Both the position numbers and the translations under genes were made by a program. This document shows positions 46,303 through 54,950 of a DNA stretch of 64,000 nucleotides, piece by piece (position 1 is the stretch's first letter; every line of letters starts with the position of its first letter). The notes under the pieces were generated by a model. It worked only from the letters and a program-made list of their open reading frames with translations. It ran no database searches and was not told the DNA's origin. This stretch comes from Bacteroidales bacterium (lineage in GTDB: Bacteria; Bacteroidota; Bacteroidia; Bacteroidales; 4484-276): contig JACZJL010000134.1 of NCBI GenBank assembly GCA_014860585.1, positions 1 to 64,000 of the forward strand. The letters are read 5' to 3'.

Positions 46303-46878
46303 ATGATATTACCTATTGTGGCTTACGGGCATCCGACACTTAAAAAAGTTGCCGAAGACATTGATGCCGATTATCCGGGGCTTGATGAACTGATTGCCAA
46401 TATGTTCGAAACCATGTATGCTTCCAATGGCATTGGACTTGCCGCCCCACAGGTTAATCAATCCATCCGCCTCTTCATTATTGATGCATCCCCATTAGCC
46501 GATGATCACCCTGAATTGGCAACTTTCAGAAAAATCTTCCTCAATCCCTATATTATTGAGGATTCAGGTGAAATAGTGACTGCTGAAGAGGGCTGTCTGA
46601 GCATTCCTAACATCAGGGAAAATGTTGATCGACATGATGTGGTTGTCCTTGAGTATTATGATGAAAACTGGAATTTTTTTGAAGAACGATTTGACGGGAT
46701 AAAAGCAAGAATCATCCAGCACGAATACGACCATTTGGAAGGGGTTCTTTTCATTGAAAAGATCAGTACATTGCGCAGAACATTGTTAACTCGCAAATTG
46801 AAAGATATTACGAATGGTAACATCAGTGTGGACTATCGTATGTTGTTTCCAGCAAAGAAAAAACTGAAAGTCACGTAA
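46303..46878 (+). CDS. def: Peptide deformylase
   Basis: Removes the formyl group from nascent protein N-termini. A metal enzyme with all three motifs: GIGLAAPQVNQ, EEGCLSIP (metal-binding Cys) and QHEYDHLEG (HExxH). The 191 residues include a C-terminal helical extension as in class I enzymes. The order ruvX, def, TPR lipoprotein with short gaps suggests an operon. Confidence 0.95.
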   Translation: MILPIVAYGHPTLKKVAEDIDADYPGLDELIANMFETMYASNGIGLAAPQVNQSIRLFIIDASPLADDHPELATFRKIFLNPYIIEDSGEIVTAEEGCLSIPNIRENVDRHDVVVLEYYDENWNFFEERFDGIKARIIQHEYDHLEGVLFIEKISTLRRTLLTRKLKDITNGNISVDYRMLFPAKKKLKVT

Positions 46879-46905
46879 AAATATAAACCAAATAAGTCCA
46901 TCACA

Positions 46906-47436
46906 ATGAAAAAAGTAACTGGAAATTTGATCTTCGCTTTGCTCCTGGTTTTGGTGTTAAGCAGTTGTAGCAGCCCAAGAAGTAAGGCTGTAACCCAAAT
47001 CGAAAGTATCGAGAGTGCATTGTTCAGCGAAGCCGGTATGATTGATAGAGAAAAGGTTGGCGAATTAATTGACGCCTACCTTCTGTTTGTCGAAACTTAT
47101 CCCACCGACACACTTGCACCTGTCTACCTCTTTAAAGCTGGCGATATGGCGATGAATACCAACCGTTCGGTACAGGCCATTCAATTCTATGGTCGGATTA
47201 TTGAAGAATATCCTGACTATCCTAAATTGCCGGAAGCCATGTTCCTGCAAGGATATGTCTATGAAAACAATCTTGGACGTGTTGATAAAGCCAAAGAAAT
47301 TTACGAGAAGTTCCTTGAGCTTTATCCTGAAAATGATTTTGCTGACGATGCAGAAGTTTCGTTGAAATATTTAGGGAAATCTCCGGAAGAATTAATTGAA
47401 ATTTTTCAGCAACAGGCTGCTCAGGAAGCGGATTAA
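46906..47436 (+). CDS. TPR-containing lipoprotein (YbgF/BamD-like)
   Basis: The protein has 176 residues, a signal peptide with lipobox (VLSSC), and about three TPR units (TLAPVYLFKAGDMAMNTNRS, IQFYGRIIEEYPDYPKLPEA, KEIYEKFLELYPENDFADDA). The repeats resemble the tol-pal YbgF/BamD type, in which each repeat ends in xYPxxxxAxxA. Role: probably envelope assembly or peptidoglycan-associated scaffolding. The stop overlaps that of cdaA on the other strand by 3-4 bases. Confidence 0.75.
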   Translation: MKKVTGNLIFALLLVLVLSSCSSPRSKAVTQIESIESALFSEAGMIDREKVGELIDAYLLFVETYPTDTLAPVYLFKAGDMAMNTNRSVQAIQFYGRIIEEYPDYPKLPEAMFLQGYVYENNLGRVDKAKEIYEKFLELYPENDFADDAEVSLKYLGKSPEELIEIFQQQAAQEAD

Positions 47437-48263
47437 TTCGCTTTTTCTTTCCCCTCAGGTTTTGTTAAATCCTGATTAAACTCACTGTCCAGAAAGTTTT
47501 TTAGTTGCGATGGCTTAACATTCAGCGTCAGTTCTCCGCGCTGGGCATAGGCAATCTGCCCGGTTTCCTCCGAAACAACCAACGCAAGGGCATCAGTTTT
47601 TTCGGTAATACCTACAGCGGCTCTGTGCCTTAACCCCAAGTCACCCGATAATTGTCGATTGCCTGATACCGGTATGATGGCACGTGCTTTATGGATTTTA
47701 TTGTTCAAAATAATTACTGCGCCATCGTGTAAAGGGCTATTTTTAAAAAAAATACTAATAAGAAGGTCTTCACTGATCTTTGCATCTAAAGAAAGACCAG
47801 TCTCGGCATATTGCCTTAATTCGTTCACCCTTGCAATAACAATAAGTGCTCCTGTTTTACTCAGTGCCATCTTGCGACAAGCTGAAACAATGTGATCAAC
47901 ATTCAATTCATTAAGACTTCCATTGGAAAACTTGAAAATACCAAAACGCTTGCGCATTTTATCCAGAAACCTTGGAGTGCCAATCAAAAGGAGGAATTGC
48001 CTGATCTCCGGCTGAAAAACAATGATTAATGCGATAAAACCCACCGAGATAAAAGCACCGAGGATTTGGCTAACCATTTCCATTTCAAGCAACAGTACGA
48101 CACGCCATAAAATAAAGATCGAGATAATACCCAGGAAAATGTTGATGGCTGCCGTACCCTTCACAAGATTATAAAGCACATAAATAAGCAATGCAACCAA
48201 AAAGATATCAATGAAATCAGTGAGTTTGATCTGAATGAACGCAGTGGTGAATAGTTCTGACAT
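47433..48263 (-). CDS. cdaA: Diadenylate cyclase CdaA
   Basis: Makes cyclic di-AMP from two ATP. Three membrane helices at the N-terminus (about 5-85) precede a cytosolic DAC domain with the DGA motif (LHDGAVIIL) and the RHR motif (GLRHRAAVGI). The ATG at 48263 is preferred to a start at 48284, giving 276 residues. It is monocistronic with its own TATTTTTG box. c-di-AMP commonly controls potassium and turgor, but no known receptor is in the window. Confidence 0.94.
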   Translation of the reverse strand: MSELFTTAFIQIKLTDFIDIFLVALLIYVLYNLVKGTAAINIFLGIISIFILWRVVLLLEMEMVSQILGAFISVGFIALIIVFQPEIRQFLLLIGTPRFLDKMRKRFGIFKFSNGSLNELNVDHIVSACRKMALSKTGALIVIARVNELRQYAETGLSLDAKISEDLLISIFFKNSPLHDGAVIILNNKIHKARAIIPVSGNRQLSGDLGLRHRAAVGITEKTDALALVVSEETGQIAYAQRGELTLNVKPSQLKNFLDSEFNQDLTKPEGKEKAN

Positions 48264-48281
48264 AATCTTGTTTTTACAGGC

Positions 48282-48289
48282 CAAAAATA
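48282..48289 (-). promoter_or_regulatory. Candidate -7 box (TATTTTTG) for cdaA
   Basis: On the minus strand TATTTTTG ends 18 bp before the cdaA ATG at 48263, a typical spacing for a short leader. A -33 element is not obvious. Confidence 0.45.
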
Positions 48290-48371
48290 ACTAAAACCTG
48301 CAACTTCCCGAACATTAACAAAAATGGGGCAAACAATTTTTTATTTTAAATGTTTACTATTCGTCAAGAAG

Positions 48372-48998
48372 ATGAAAAATACAATGACTGAAATACTTAA
48401 CAATTTCCCTCTTTTTCCAATAAGCATAATTGTACTTCCAGGTGAAATACAACCGCTCCATATCTTTGAGCCGCGTTACAAACAATTGATCCGCGATATG
48501 GAGGAAACCAAAGGTACTTTTGGAATACCTTTTATTGTTGATGGAAAACTTTGTCAATATGGTTCCGGAGTAGTTTTACACAAAATTCTGGCTGTAAGCC
48601 CTACCGGCGAAATGGATATTCTTGTAAAAGGAGTCAACATTTTCAGTATCGAAAGTATGGAGGAGCAACTTGCAGGCAAGCTCTATGGCGGTGGTACAGT
48701 TAAAATCCTCAATGAGATAAATAAACCTCCATCAAATGATTTACGTAAAAAATTTGAAGGCTATCAAAACCAGCTTTCCCGGATCAATAAAATGGATGCA
48801 ACCCCATCAACACTGCCCTTGAACCCTCTAATCCTTGATATCGCCGGCCAGATGCCTTTAGAACTCGAAGAGAAATACAAATTTATCAGGTTAGATTGCC
48901 ATGAGAAAAGAGAACATTTTCTCATGATTAAACTAAATTTTCTATTGATGATCAATAAAAAACTGGAAGAAGTCGGATACCGGTTTTATTTGAATTGA
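48372..48998 (+). CDS. LON substrate-binding domain protein
   Basis: The protein has 208 residues from the ATG at 48372. An upstream alternative at 48324 adds unrelated residues. It consists only of the N-terminal domain of Lon protease (PLFPISIIVLPGEIQPLHIFEPRYKQLI), without ATPase or protease parts. Stand-alone LON-N proteins are widespread and probably bind unfolded protein. Function otherwise unknown. It is divergent from cdaA. Confidence 0.85.
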   Translation: MKNTMTEILNNFPLFPISIIVLPGEIQPLHIFEPRYKQLIRDMEETKGTFGIPFIVDGKLCQYGSGVVLHKILAVSPTGEMDILVKGVNIFSIESMEEQLAGKLYGGGTVKILNEINKPPSNDLRKKFEGYQNQLSRINKMDATPSTLPLNPLILDIAGQMPLELEEKYKFIRLDCHEKREHFLMIKLNFLLMINKKLEEVGYRFYLN

Positions 48999-49097
48999 TC
49001 TCATCGTACCATTTTCCCTTTTTCACTTCAAACCATTTGCTTTTTGAATTGATTTAAAATACAGTCAATTAGATACTATTTTTGACAAGTCTTGAAG

Positions 49098-49157
49098 ACG
49101 TTGTCAGGTCAGGAAAACCTGTCAACGTGCGATACCCTGCATACGGGGCTTGCAGGG
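49098..49157. repeat. Two adjacent intergenic hairpins between convergent genes
   Basis: First stem: ACGTTGTCAGGT (49098-49109) with ACCTGTCAACGT (49117-49128), one mismatch. Second stem: CCCTGCA (49135-49141) with TGCAGGG (49151-49157). The first is related to the palindrome at 2237-2269. They lie between the convergent LON-domain and DUF6265-like genes and may terminate both. Confidence 0.6.
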
Positions 49158-49226
49158 ATAGACGCTGTGTTTAAAAAACTTCAATTCTTCGGTACATCTA
49201 TATTCAGCTTTTGAGCAAATCGGAAT

Positions 49227-49700
49227 TCATTCCTCACATTTGATTTTCTCTTCGATCCTTACAAACTCAAATCTCATCGAGCGGTATTGATTACCGATTT
49301 CGGCCACCAGATTTACTTCTGAAACCAAACTGTAGCTGATGAAAGTGGGAAAATCATGCTTTGTATTTTCACTGCGGAAGCTGTTTTCCGTGGTCGCTAC
49401 AATTTCAAAGGAAACCGGCTGCTGGTTTTGCGGCACGTCTGCTAAAAAGAAATAATGATCAGCAGTCTTCCTGATCAGCATTTGCTCTTTAAAAGTCGTA
49501 TCGCTTCCAGACAATGAGAAAGCGCTACCTGAAATTTTTCCATTGATGGTATCTACCACCCAGTGTTCATAATCGCCTGTTTCGGTGTTTTGCCAAGTTC
49601 CCATTAGCCATAAAAAATCGCTGGTTTTCAATTCCTTAGTCTGGCTGTTGCCTGCTAAATGAAGAAGCAGAATACTGATGATAAAGGTTAGACTTTTCAT
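49227..49700 (-). CDS. Secreted DUF6265-like protein
   Basis: The protein has 157 residues from the ATG at 49700. An open frame further upstream is an overlap with the CPBP gene and is rejected. Signal peptide (MKSLTFIISILLLHLAGNS) then a lipocalin-like beta domain with FLWLMGTWQNTETGDYEHW near the start, as in DUF6265 proteins. No catalytic motif. It begins 14 bp after the CPBP gene stop and is probably co-transcribed with it. Confidence 0.7.
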   Translation of the reverse strand: MKSLTFIISILLLHLAGNSQTKELKTSDFLWLMGTWQNTETGDYEHWVVDTINGKISGSAFSLSGSDTTFKEQMLIRKTADHYFFLADVPQNQQPVSFEIVATTENSFRSENTKHDFPTFISYSLVSEVNLVAEIGNQYRSMRFEFVRIEEKIKCEE

Positions 49701-49714
49701 AATGAATGTGCTTT

Positions 49715-50440
49715 TTAAATTAATCCAAAAGAAATTGCAATAAAACTTGGTCCGTTTAGTCCACCGTGCATGATTACCCCCACCCAGGAGTTTTTGGTGC
49801 GCTGCACAATGTACGATTGAATGAAAATGAGTGGAATTAAGGTAATCATCAGTTGCCAGCCGAAAGCGATGTGAAACAACCCCCAACCTACGCCATGAAT
49901 TAGCCAGGCATTCTTTCCGAAAGCCACTTCCTGGCGGGGAAGCATTACGCCGCGCCACAACAGTTCTTCGCCCATAATATTTAAAACCCAGTATGGAAGC
50001 CACACAGCCAGCAGCCAATAGCGTCCGGCACTTAAAGGTTCAAATGACATGAATGGTGGCGAGTGATCGAAGGCGCCGATGAAATATTCCAGTGTTTTGA
50101 GAACCAAGCCGCTTATTATTCCAACCACTAATAATCCTCCTATGCTCCAGATCAGATCGTTAGTAGTAATTTTCCTGAACCTGAGCCGGTCACTCCATGT
50201 TGCTTTCGAAAAATTTTCTCCTTCGGATTTTAAAATGAAAATCGCTGCCAAAATCAATGGGGTGAATATTCCCAACCCTGCAACCACGAACCAGAAAAAG
50301 ATATTCTCCATCCCGGTTTGCTCACTCAAAAAGGGAATCAAGTACTTTGTCAAAACAAACATCAGCAATGCAGCAGGAATGTAGATCACAAAAGATGCTA
50401 CATAGCCCATTTTCGGTAATTTATCGAGAGAGTAGTTCAT
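49715..50440 (-). CDS. CPBP family intramembrane metalloprotease
   Basis: The protein has 241 residues from the ATG at 50440. Seven to eight hydrophobic segments, with the CPBP motifs EELLWRG (EExxxR), GLFHIAFG and IMHGGLNGP. Such proteins cleave substrates in the membrane or process peptides. No bacteriocin genes are nearby, so its substrate is unknown. Followed by the DUF6265-like gene. Confidence 0.85.
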   Translation of the reverse strand: MNYSLDKLPKMGYVASFVIYIPAALLMFVLTKYLIPFLSEQTGMENIFFWFVVAGLGIFTPLILAAIFILKSEGENFSKATWSDRLRFRKITTNDLIWSIGGLLVVGIISGLVLKTLEYFIGAFDHSPPFMSFEPLSAGRYWLLAVWLPYWVLNIMGEELLWRGVMLPRQEVAFGKNAWLIHGVGWGLFHIAFGWQLMITLIPLIFIQSYIVQRTKNSWVGVIMHGGLNGPSFIAISFGLI

Positions 50441-50461
50441 TACGTTCAAATGATTTAATCA

Positions 50462-51649
50462 CTATTCTACAAACAAAACCAACCCTTTCAGGTATTGCCC
50501 TTCAGGGTGATAGATATTAATGGGATGATCGGCAGGCTGTGTCATTTGTTGCAGTATCCTCACCGGGCGACCAACAGCCGCTGCAGCAGCAAAAACAGAC
50601 AGCCGGAAATCATCCGGAGTGACCACCTGCGAGCAGGAAAAAGTAAAAAGTACCCCACCAGGTGTCAGTTTTCTGATTGCGGCTTCGTTTAGCCTCCGGT
50701 AGGCTTTCAGCGCATTATCAAGTGATTGACGGTGCTTTGCAAATGCTGGCGGATCAAGCACGATCACATCGTATTGACTGTTTTCATTTCTTAAAAAATC
50801 GAATACATCATCAGTCAGAAACCGGTGTTTTTCATGTTGCCCAAAGTTAAGTTCCATGTTGGTTTGTGCAAGATGCACTGCCTTCTCAGATGCATCAACA
50901 CTGTCAATCTGAATTGCCCTTCCCCTGCCGGCGTACACCGAAAAACCGCCGGTGTAGGAGAACAAATTGGCCACTTTTTTTCGGTTGCAGTAACCCTGCA
51001 GAAGTTTCCGGTTTTCGCGCTGGTCGATGAAAAATCCTGTTTTTTGTCCTTCACGGATGTCAATTTCAAATTGATTTCCATTTTCAAGTACGATCACTTT
51101 TTCGGCTGAACCTTTCAGAAAATCACCTGTGGCCTGCTCTCTTGCAGTATTCAAGGTGCCTTCGCTTTTGTCGTAAACGGCTGTAATTTGCTCTCCTAAA
51201 ATTTCTGTCAGGATTTCGGCAAACAGCTCCCTGTGCTGGTACATCCCTACCGAATGCGCCTGCAACACAGCCACACCATTGTAAAAATCGACAATTAACC
51301 CGGGGAAACCATCGCCCTCGCCATGGATCAATCTGAAGACGTTGGTTTCAGGGTTATCGAAAAAACCGATTGACCTGCGGAAGTTGATCGCCTTCAAAAA
51401 CTTTTCCTGCCAAAAAGTGTTGTCAGCTTCGGTTTTTTGAAAGGAAAAAATCCTGACCATAATGGAGCCATTTTGAAAATGACCCGTGGCCAGGTATTCG
51501 CCATTGTTGGAATAAACTTCAACAATATCTCCGTCGGATGGCTTTCCGGCAATGCTTTTTATTGCACCCGAAAAGACCCACAGGTGAAAACGCTCCAGCG
51601 ACCGTTCCCTACCGGATTTTAGTGTTACTTTTGGAAATTGAAAATGCAT
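50462..51649 (-). CDS. rlmI: RlmI-type 23S rRNA cytosine methyltransferase
   Basis: The protein has 395 residues from the ATG at 51649. A frame reaching 51790 is an extension without family similarity. N-terminal PUA-like domain (LKSGRERSLERFHLWVFSGAI, about 1-80), an EEHD-type region, then a class I SAM methyltransferase (VANLFSYTGGFSVYAGRGRA, VDASEKAVHLA, FDVIVLDPPAFAK-like, FTFSCSQVV). Members of this family make m5C in 23S rRNA. It lies 21 bp upstream of the CPBP gene start, same strand. Confidence 0.88.
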   Translation of the reverse strand: MHFQFPKVTLKSGRERSLERFHLWVFSGAIKSIAGKPSDGDIVEVYSNNGEYLATGHFQNGSIMVRIFSFQKTEADNTFWQEKFLKAINFRRSIGFFDNPETNVFRLIHGEGDGFPGLIVDFYNGVAVLQAHSVGMYQHRELFAEILTEILGEQITAVYDKSEGTLNTAREQATGDFLKGSAEKVIVLENGNQFEIDIREGQKTGFFIDQRENRKLLQGYCNRKKVANLFSYTGGFSVYAGRGRAIQIDSVDASEKAVHLAQTNMELNFGQHEKHRFLTDDVFDFLRNENSQYDVIVLDPPAFAKHRQSLDNALKAYRRLNEAAIRKLTPGGVLFTFSCSQVVTPDDFRLSVFAAAAAVGRPVRILQQMTQPADHPINIYHPEGQYLKGLVLFVE

Positions 51650-51688
51650 ACCTTGTATTTTGCTACAAATTAAATCAAAACTCTGGCA

Positions 51689-52165
51689 ATGGAAATAATC
51701 TATCAGACCATCGGATACCTCGTAACAGCATTTGACAACCCTGAAGAGATGCCGATACAACCCTGCAGCAGGTTGGTGAAGCCTGGTCATGCAGTGATCG
51801 AACCGGAATATTTTGAAGGGTTGAAGGACATAGAAACATTTTCACATGTCATACTAATTTATCATTTTCACAGGAGGACAAAAACATCACTCCGGGTAAA
51901 ACCATTTCTTGATCAGGAAGAGCGCGGGGTATTTGCCACAAGAGCTCCTGTCAGGCCAAATGCCATCGGTTTGTCAATCGTAAAATTGGTAAAAATTGAG
52001 GAAAACAGGTTGTATTTTGAAAATCTCGATATGCTCAACGGTACGCCATTGCTCGATATCAAACCTTATGTTCCGGAATTTGACCAGCCTTCAGAAGCAA
52101 CTTCAGGATGGCTGAGTGCCTTAAAAGATACGACAATGATTGTTTCGGACAAGCGGTTCGAATAA
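51689..52165 (+). CDS. trmO: TrmO family tRNA t6A37 N6-methyltransferase
   Basis: The protein has 158 residues with the compact TsaA/YaeB beta-barrel: IIYQTIGYLVTAF, SHVILIYHFHRR, GVFATRAPVRPNAIGLSIVKLV and LDIKPYVPEFD. TrmO methylates t6A37 to m6t6A using S-adenosylmethionine. The substrate-forming enzyme gene tsaC is at 43334-43897. Confidence 0.92.
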   Translation: MEIIYQTIGYLVTAFDNPEEMPIQPCSRLVKPGHAVIEPEYFEGLKDIETFSHVILIYHFHRRTKTSLRVKPFLDQEERGVFATRAPVRPNAIGLSIVKLVKIEENRLYFENLDMLNGTPLLDIKPYVPEFDQPSEATSGWLSALKDTTMIVSDKRFE

Positions 52166-52238
52166 TTGGGCAACAATTTACACTGGTTTGACAATTACTA
52201 TCTTTCAATTGCGTTCGCTTTGTCTTAATTTGAAAATT

Positions 52239-52994
52239 ATGGCTTTACAGGAAGAATTAGAAAAACAAGGTCTCTTTCTCTTTAAATACAGAAGCTACCT
52301 GCCATTGATTGTTTTGTTTATTGGCTTTGTACTTTACATGCGAACTGAAATGTATCCTGAGACATTTTTCCTGGAAGAAACTCCGTATGAAATCTATTTT
52401 GAGATGATTTGTTTAGTAATCAGCCTGTTTGGTCTGGTTATCAGGGTATACACGGTTGGTTACACTCCAAAAAACACTTCCGGAAGGAATACTAAAGAAG
52501 GCCAGGTTGCTGAAAGCCTGAACACAACAGGGATCTATTCTATGGTCAGGCATCCGCTTTATTTAGGGAACTTCCTCATGTGGTTGGGGCCGGCAATGCT
52601 TACTGGACATTTCTGGTTTATCATTGCATTTGTATTTTTTTATTGGGTTTACTATGAACGTATAATGTTCGCTGAGGAGCAATTTTTAAGAAAAAAATTT
52701 GGCCAGCAATATCTTGATTGGTCTGATGAAGTTCCAGCATTTGTTCCGGCATACAAAAAATTCAAAAAACCAAACCTGATGTTTAGCTGGAAAAAAGTAT
52801 TAAAGAAAGAGAAAAACGGCTTATTTGCTTTGTTTTTAATCTTTTTTGCTTTTGATGTTACCGGCGAGTTTATTGAGCGTGAGAACCATTTTAACCTTTT
52901 TTTAATCTACGCTGTGATATTAACAGGGTTTGGGTTTATCTTCCTGAAATACATCAAGCACAACACGCATTTACTTAATGAAACTGAAAGATAA
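52239..52994 (+). CDS. ICMT/PEMT-like integral membrane methyltransferase
   Basis: The protein has 251 residues from the ATG at 52239. The longer frame from 52140 overlaps trmO and is rejected. Five to six membrane helices. The C-terminal half has the isoprenylcysteine/phospholipid methyltransferase pattern MVRHPLYLGNFLMWLGPA ... ERIMFAEEQFLRKKFGQQYLDW. It transfers methyl groups to a membrane-bound or lipid substrate. Substrate unknown. Confidence 0.8.
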   Translation: MALQEELEKQGLFLFKYRSYLPLIVLFIGFVLYMRTEMYPETFFLEETPYEIYFEMICLVISLFGLVIRVYTVGYTPKNTSGRNTKEGQVAESLNTTGIYSMVRHPLYLGNFLMWLGPAMLTGHFWFIIAFVFFYWVYYERIMFAEEQFLRKKFGQQYLDWSDEVPAFVPAYKKFKKPNLMFSWKKVLKKEKNGLFALFLIFFAFDVTGEFIERENHFNLFLIYAVILTGFGFIFLKYIKHNTHLLNETER

Positions 52995-53113
52995 CTTAAC
53001 AGATTAAGCTCTTCAAATCGTCTGATCAATTTACGTTTTGTTCTAATTTAGAAGTGTGGCGATGACATTTTTCAATATCAATTCTATTTAAAAAACGACT
53101 TTTATAAATAGTT

Positions 53114-54127
53114 TCAGGTAGGAAGGTCATCTGATTGCGTCTCAATTTTAAAATCATTTAGCACTCGCCTGACTTCCCCTGCATTATTGGTTTCCATTAG
53201 TGCAGCGCGCAACCGGGCAGCTCCTTTAAAAGCATTGGTATAAATCTTGAAAAACCGCTTCAACGTTGCAAAATTCCGTTCAGTACCCCAGGTTTTGGTA
53301 AACAAATCCACATGATGCCAGAGCAGTTCCAGTTTGTCGTTAACTGTGATTTCAGGTTGTGGTAGGTTGAAAAACCATGGATTATGGAAGATCCCTCTAC
53401 CCACCATCACACCATCGGCGCCGGTTGCAACGCATTTTTGAAGGGCATCCTCCACACTCATCACATCACCATTGCCTATTATCGGTATGTTTTTTCCAGA
53501 TTGGTTACGCATCCCCACCGCTTTAGCGATTTCACGCCAGTCGGCATCCACTTCCGATTGGTCTTTCTGGGTGCGGGCGTGAAGGATAATGGCGGCCGGG
53601 TCTTGTTCCAGCAAAAACCCAATCCAGTTTTCGGTATCATGCTTTTTGAGCCCGGTTCGGGTTTTTATGCTGACAGGAATGTTGGATGCTTCCTTTGCAG
53701 CCTTGATGATCTCGGCTGCCAGTGCCGGTTGCCCGATCAATGCCGAACATCCGCCCTGCTTAACAATTTTCTTCACCGGACAACCCATGTTGATGTCAAT
53801 GCCATCGAATTGCATTTCAGCGCAGATTAGCCGGGTTGCTTCATAAAACTTCTCCGGGTTGGCGCCCCAAACCTGGGCAACTATCTTCATCCCCTTGCTC
53901 CTCAACACAGCCCTCTCCGTATCGTTGACCATCAGCCGGCTGATCACATTCGGCCGCCCCACCGGATGACACAATCCGTCGGTAGAAGTAAATTCGGTAA
54001 AGATCACATGAAAAAACCGTGGATCGGAAATTTCCATCACCAATTGCCGGAAAGAGGTATCGGTAACATCCTCCATCGGCGCAAGCGTGAACACCGGTTT
54101 GGGCAGTAAAGTCCAGAAATTATCCAT
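53114..54127 (-). CDS. tRNA-dihydrouridine synthase (Dus)
   Basis: FMN-dependent enzyme that reduces uridines in the D-loop of tRNA. The 337 residues begin at the ATG at 54127 (a frame from 54151 begins inside a promoter-like box). Motifs: LAPMEDVTDTSFR, GIDINMGCPVKK (Cys at the active site), VKTRTGLK-like IPVSIKTRTGL, ILHARTQKD, IIGNGDV and GADGVMVGRG. Monocistronic, with a TATTTTTG box just upstream. Confidence 0.93.
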   Translation of the reverse strand: MDNFWTLLPKPVFTLAPMEDVTDTSFRQLVMEISDPRFFHVIFTEFTSTDGLCHPVGRPNVISRLMVNDTERAVLRSKGMKIVAQVWGANPEKFYEATRLICAEMQFDGIDINMGCPVKKIVKQGGCSALIGQPALAAEIIKAAKEASNIPVSIKTRTGLKKHDTENWIGFLLEQDPAAIILHARTQKDQSEVDADWREIAKAVGMRNQSGKNIPIIGNGDVMSVEDALQKCVATGADGVMVGRGIFHNPWFFNLPQPEITVNDKLELLWHHVDLFTKTWGTERNFATLKRFFKIYTNAFKGAARLRAALMETNNAGEVRRVLNDFKIETQSDDLPT

Positions 54128-54150
54128 CAAGATCTGTAAAAAATAGTCCA

Positions 54151-54206
54151 CAAAAATAGTATTTCCGGACAGAGCGCTTTCGTAAGTCAGGAAGGAGTTA
54201 CATTTG
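54151..54206. promoter_or_regulatory. Divergent -7 boxes for dus (minus) and the nitroreductase (plus)
   Basis: TATTTTTG on the minus strand (54158-54151) lies 24 bp upstream of the dus ATG. TACATTTG on the plus strand (54199-54206) lies 39 bp before the nitroreductase ATG. Neither has a clear -33 TTTG. Confidence 0.45.
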
Positions 54207-54244
54207 CGGGTATTTTTATTTAATCATCTCCAACAGCATATACC

Positions 54245-54787
54245 ATGAATTTCTCTGATTTGATTCAGCAACGCTTCAGTGCCCGAAAATACCTAAACAA
54301 GCCAGTCGAGCCTGAAAAAATTACCCGCTGCCTTGAAGCCGCCCGCCTCGCCCCTTCAGCCAGCAATTCTCAGCCCTGGCGCTTTATTGTTGTCAACAAC
54401 CCCGGACTGAAAGAAAAAGTGGCAGCGGAAACGTACAGCACATTGCTGACTTTCAATAAATTTGTCCACCAGGCTCCGGTAATTGTTGTGTTTGTTATCG
54501 AATCACCGAAGCTGATCACTCAAATCGGCGGGCGCATCAAAAACAAGGAGTATTCATTGATTGATATTGGCATTGCTGCTGAACACTTTTGTCTGCAGGC
54601 CACCGAGGAGGGGCTTGGTACTTGTATGCTGGGATGGTACAATGAAAAGGCAATTAAAACCTTACTGAATATTCCTGCTTCGAGAACTATTGGTTTGCTG
54701 GTTACACTTGGCTATCCTGACTATGAGACTGTTCCATCAAAAAAACGGAAAACATTTGAATCGCTGGTGAGTTATAACAGTTACTAA
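54245..54787 (+). CDS. Nitroreductase family protein
   Basis: The protein has 180 residues, FMN-binding fold with QQRFSARKYLNKPVEPEKI, APSASNSQPWRFIVV, DIGIAAEHFCLQATEEGLGTCMLGWYN and GLLVTLGYPD. NAD(P)H-dependent reduction of nitro or quinone compounds is likely. Natural substrate unknown. It stands alone. Confidence 0.92.
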   Translation: MNFSDLIQQRFSARKYLNKPVEPEKITRCLEAARLAPSASNSQPWRFIVVNNPGLKEKVAAETYSTLLTFNKFVHQAPVIVVFVIESPKLITQIGGRIKNKEYSLIDIGIAAEHFCLQATEEGLGTCMLGWYNEKAIKTLLNIPASRTIGLLVTLGYPDYETVPSKKRKTFESLVSYNSY

Positions 54788-54950
54788 TGCATAGGGAACA
54801 AAGCGGTGAGTGCGGAACTGGAAATAGGGTCTGTTTTGATAAGGCAGCATGAACTTTTACTATTTTCTTGTTGTTTAACTTGATATAAAATTTCTTCAAC
54901 AGAGTTCAAATTAAAGAGCTCCAGATTATTTAAACTTCAATTTGGGTTAA

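Noticed and set aside
49701-50018. N-terminal extension of the DUF6265-like protein
   Set aside because: It overlaps the CPBP protease gene in another frame, and the ATG at 49700 starts a clean signal peptide.
51650-51790. N-terminal extension of the RlmI-type protein
   Set aside because: The added residues do not resemble the family, and the ATG at 51649 precedes the PUA-like domain directly.
52140-52238. Extension of the ICMT-like protein over trmO
   Set aside because: It overlaps a good gene and adds no family-like residues.
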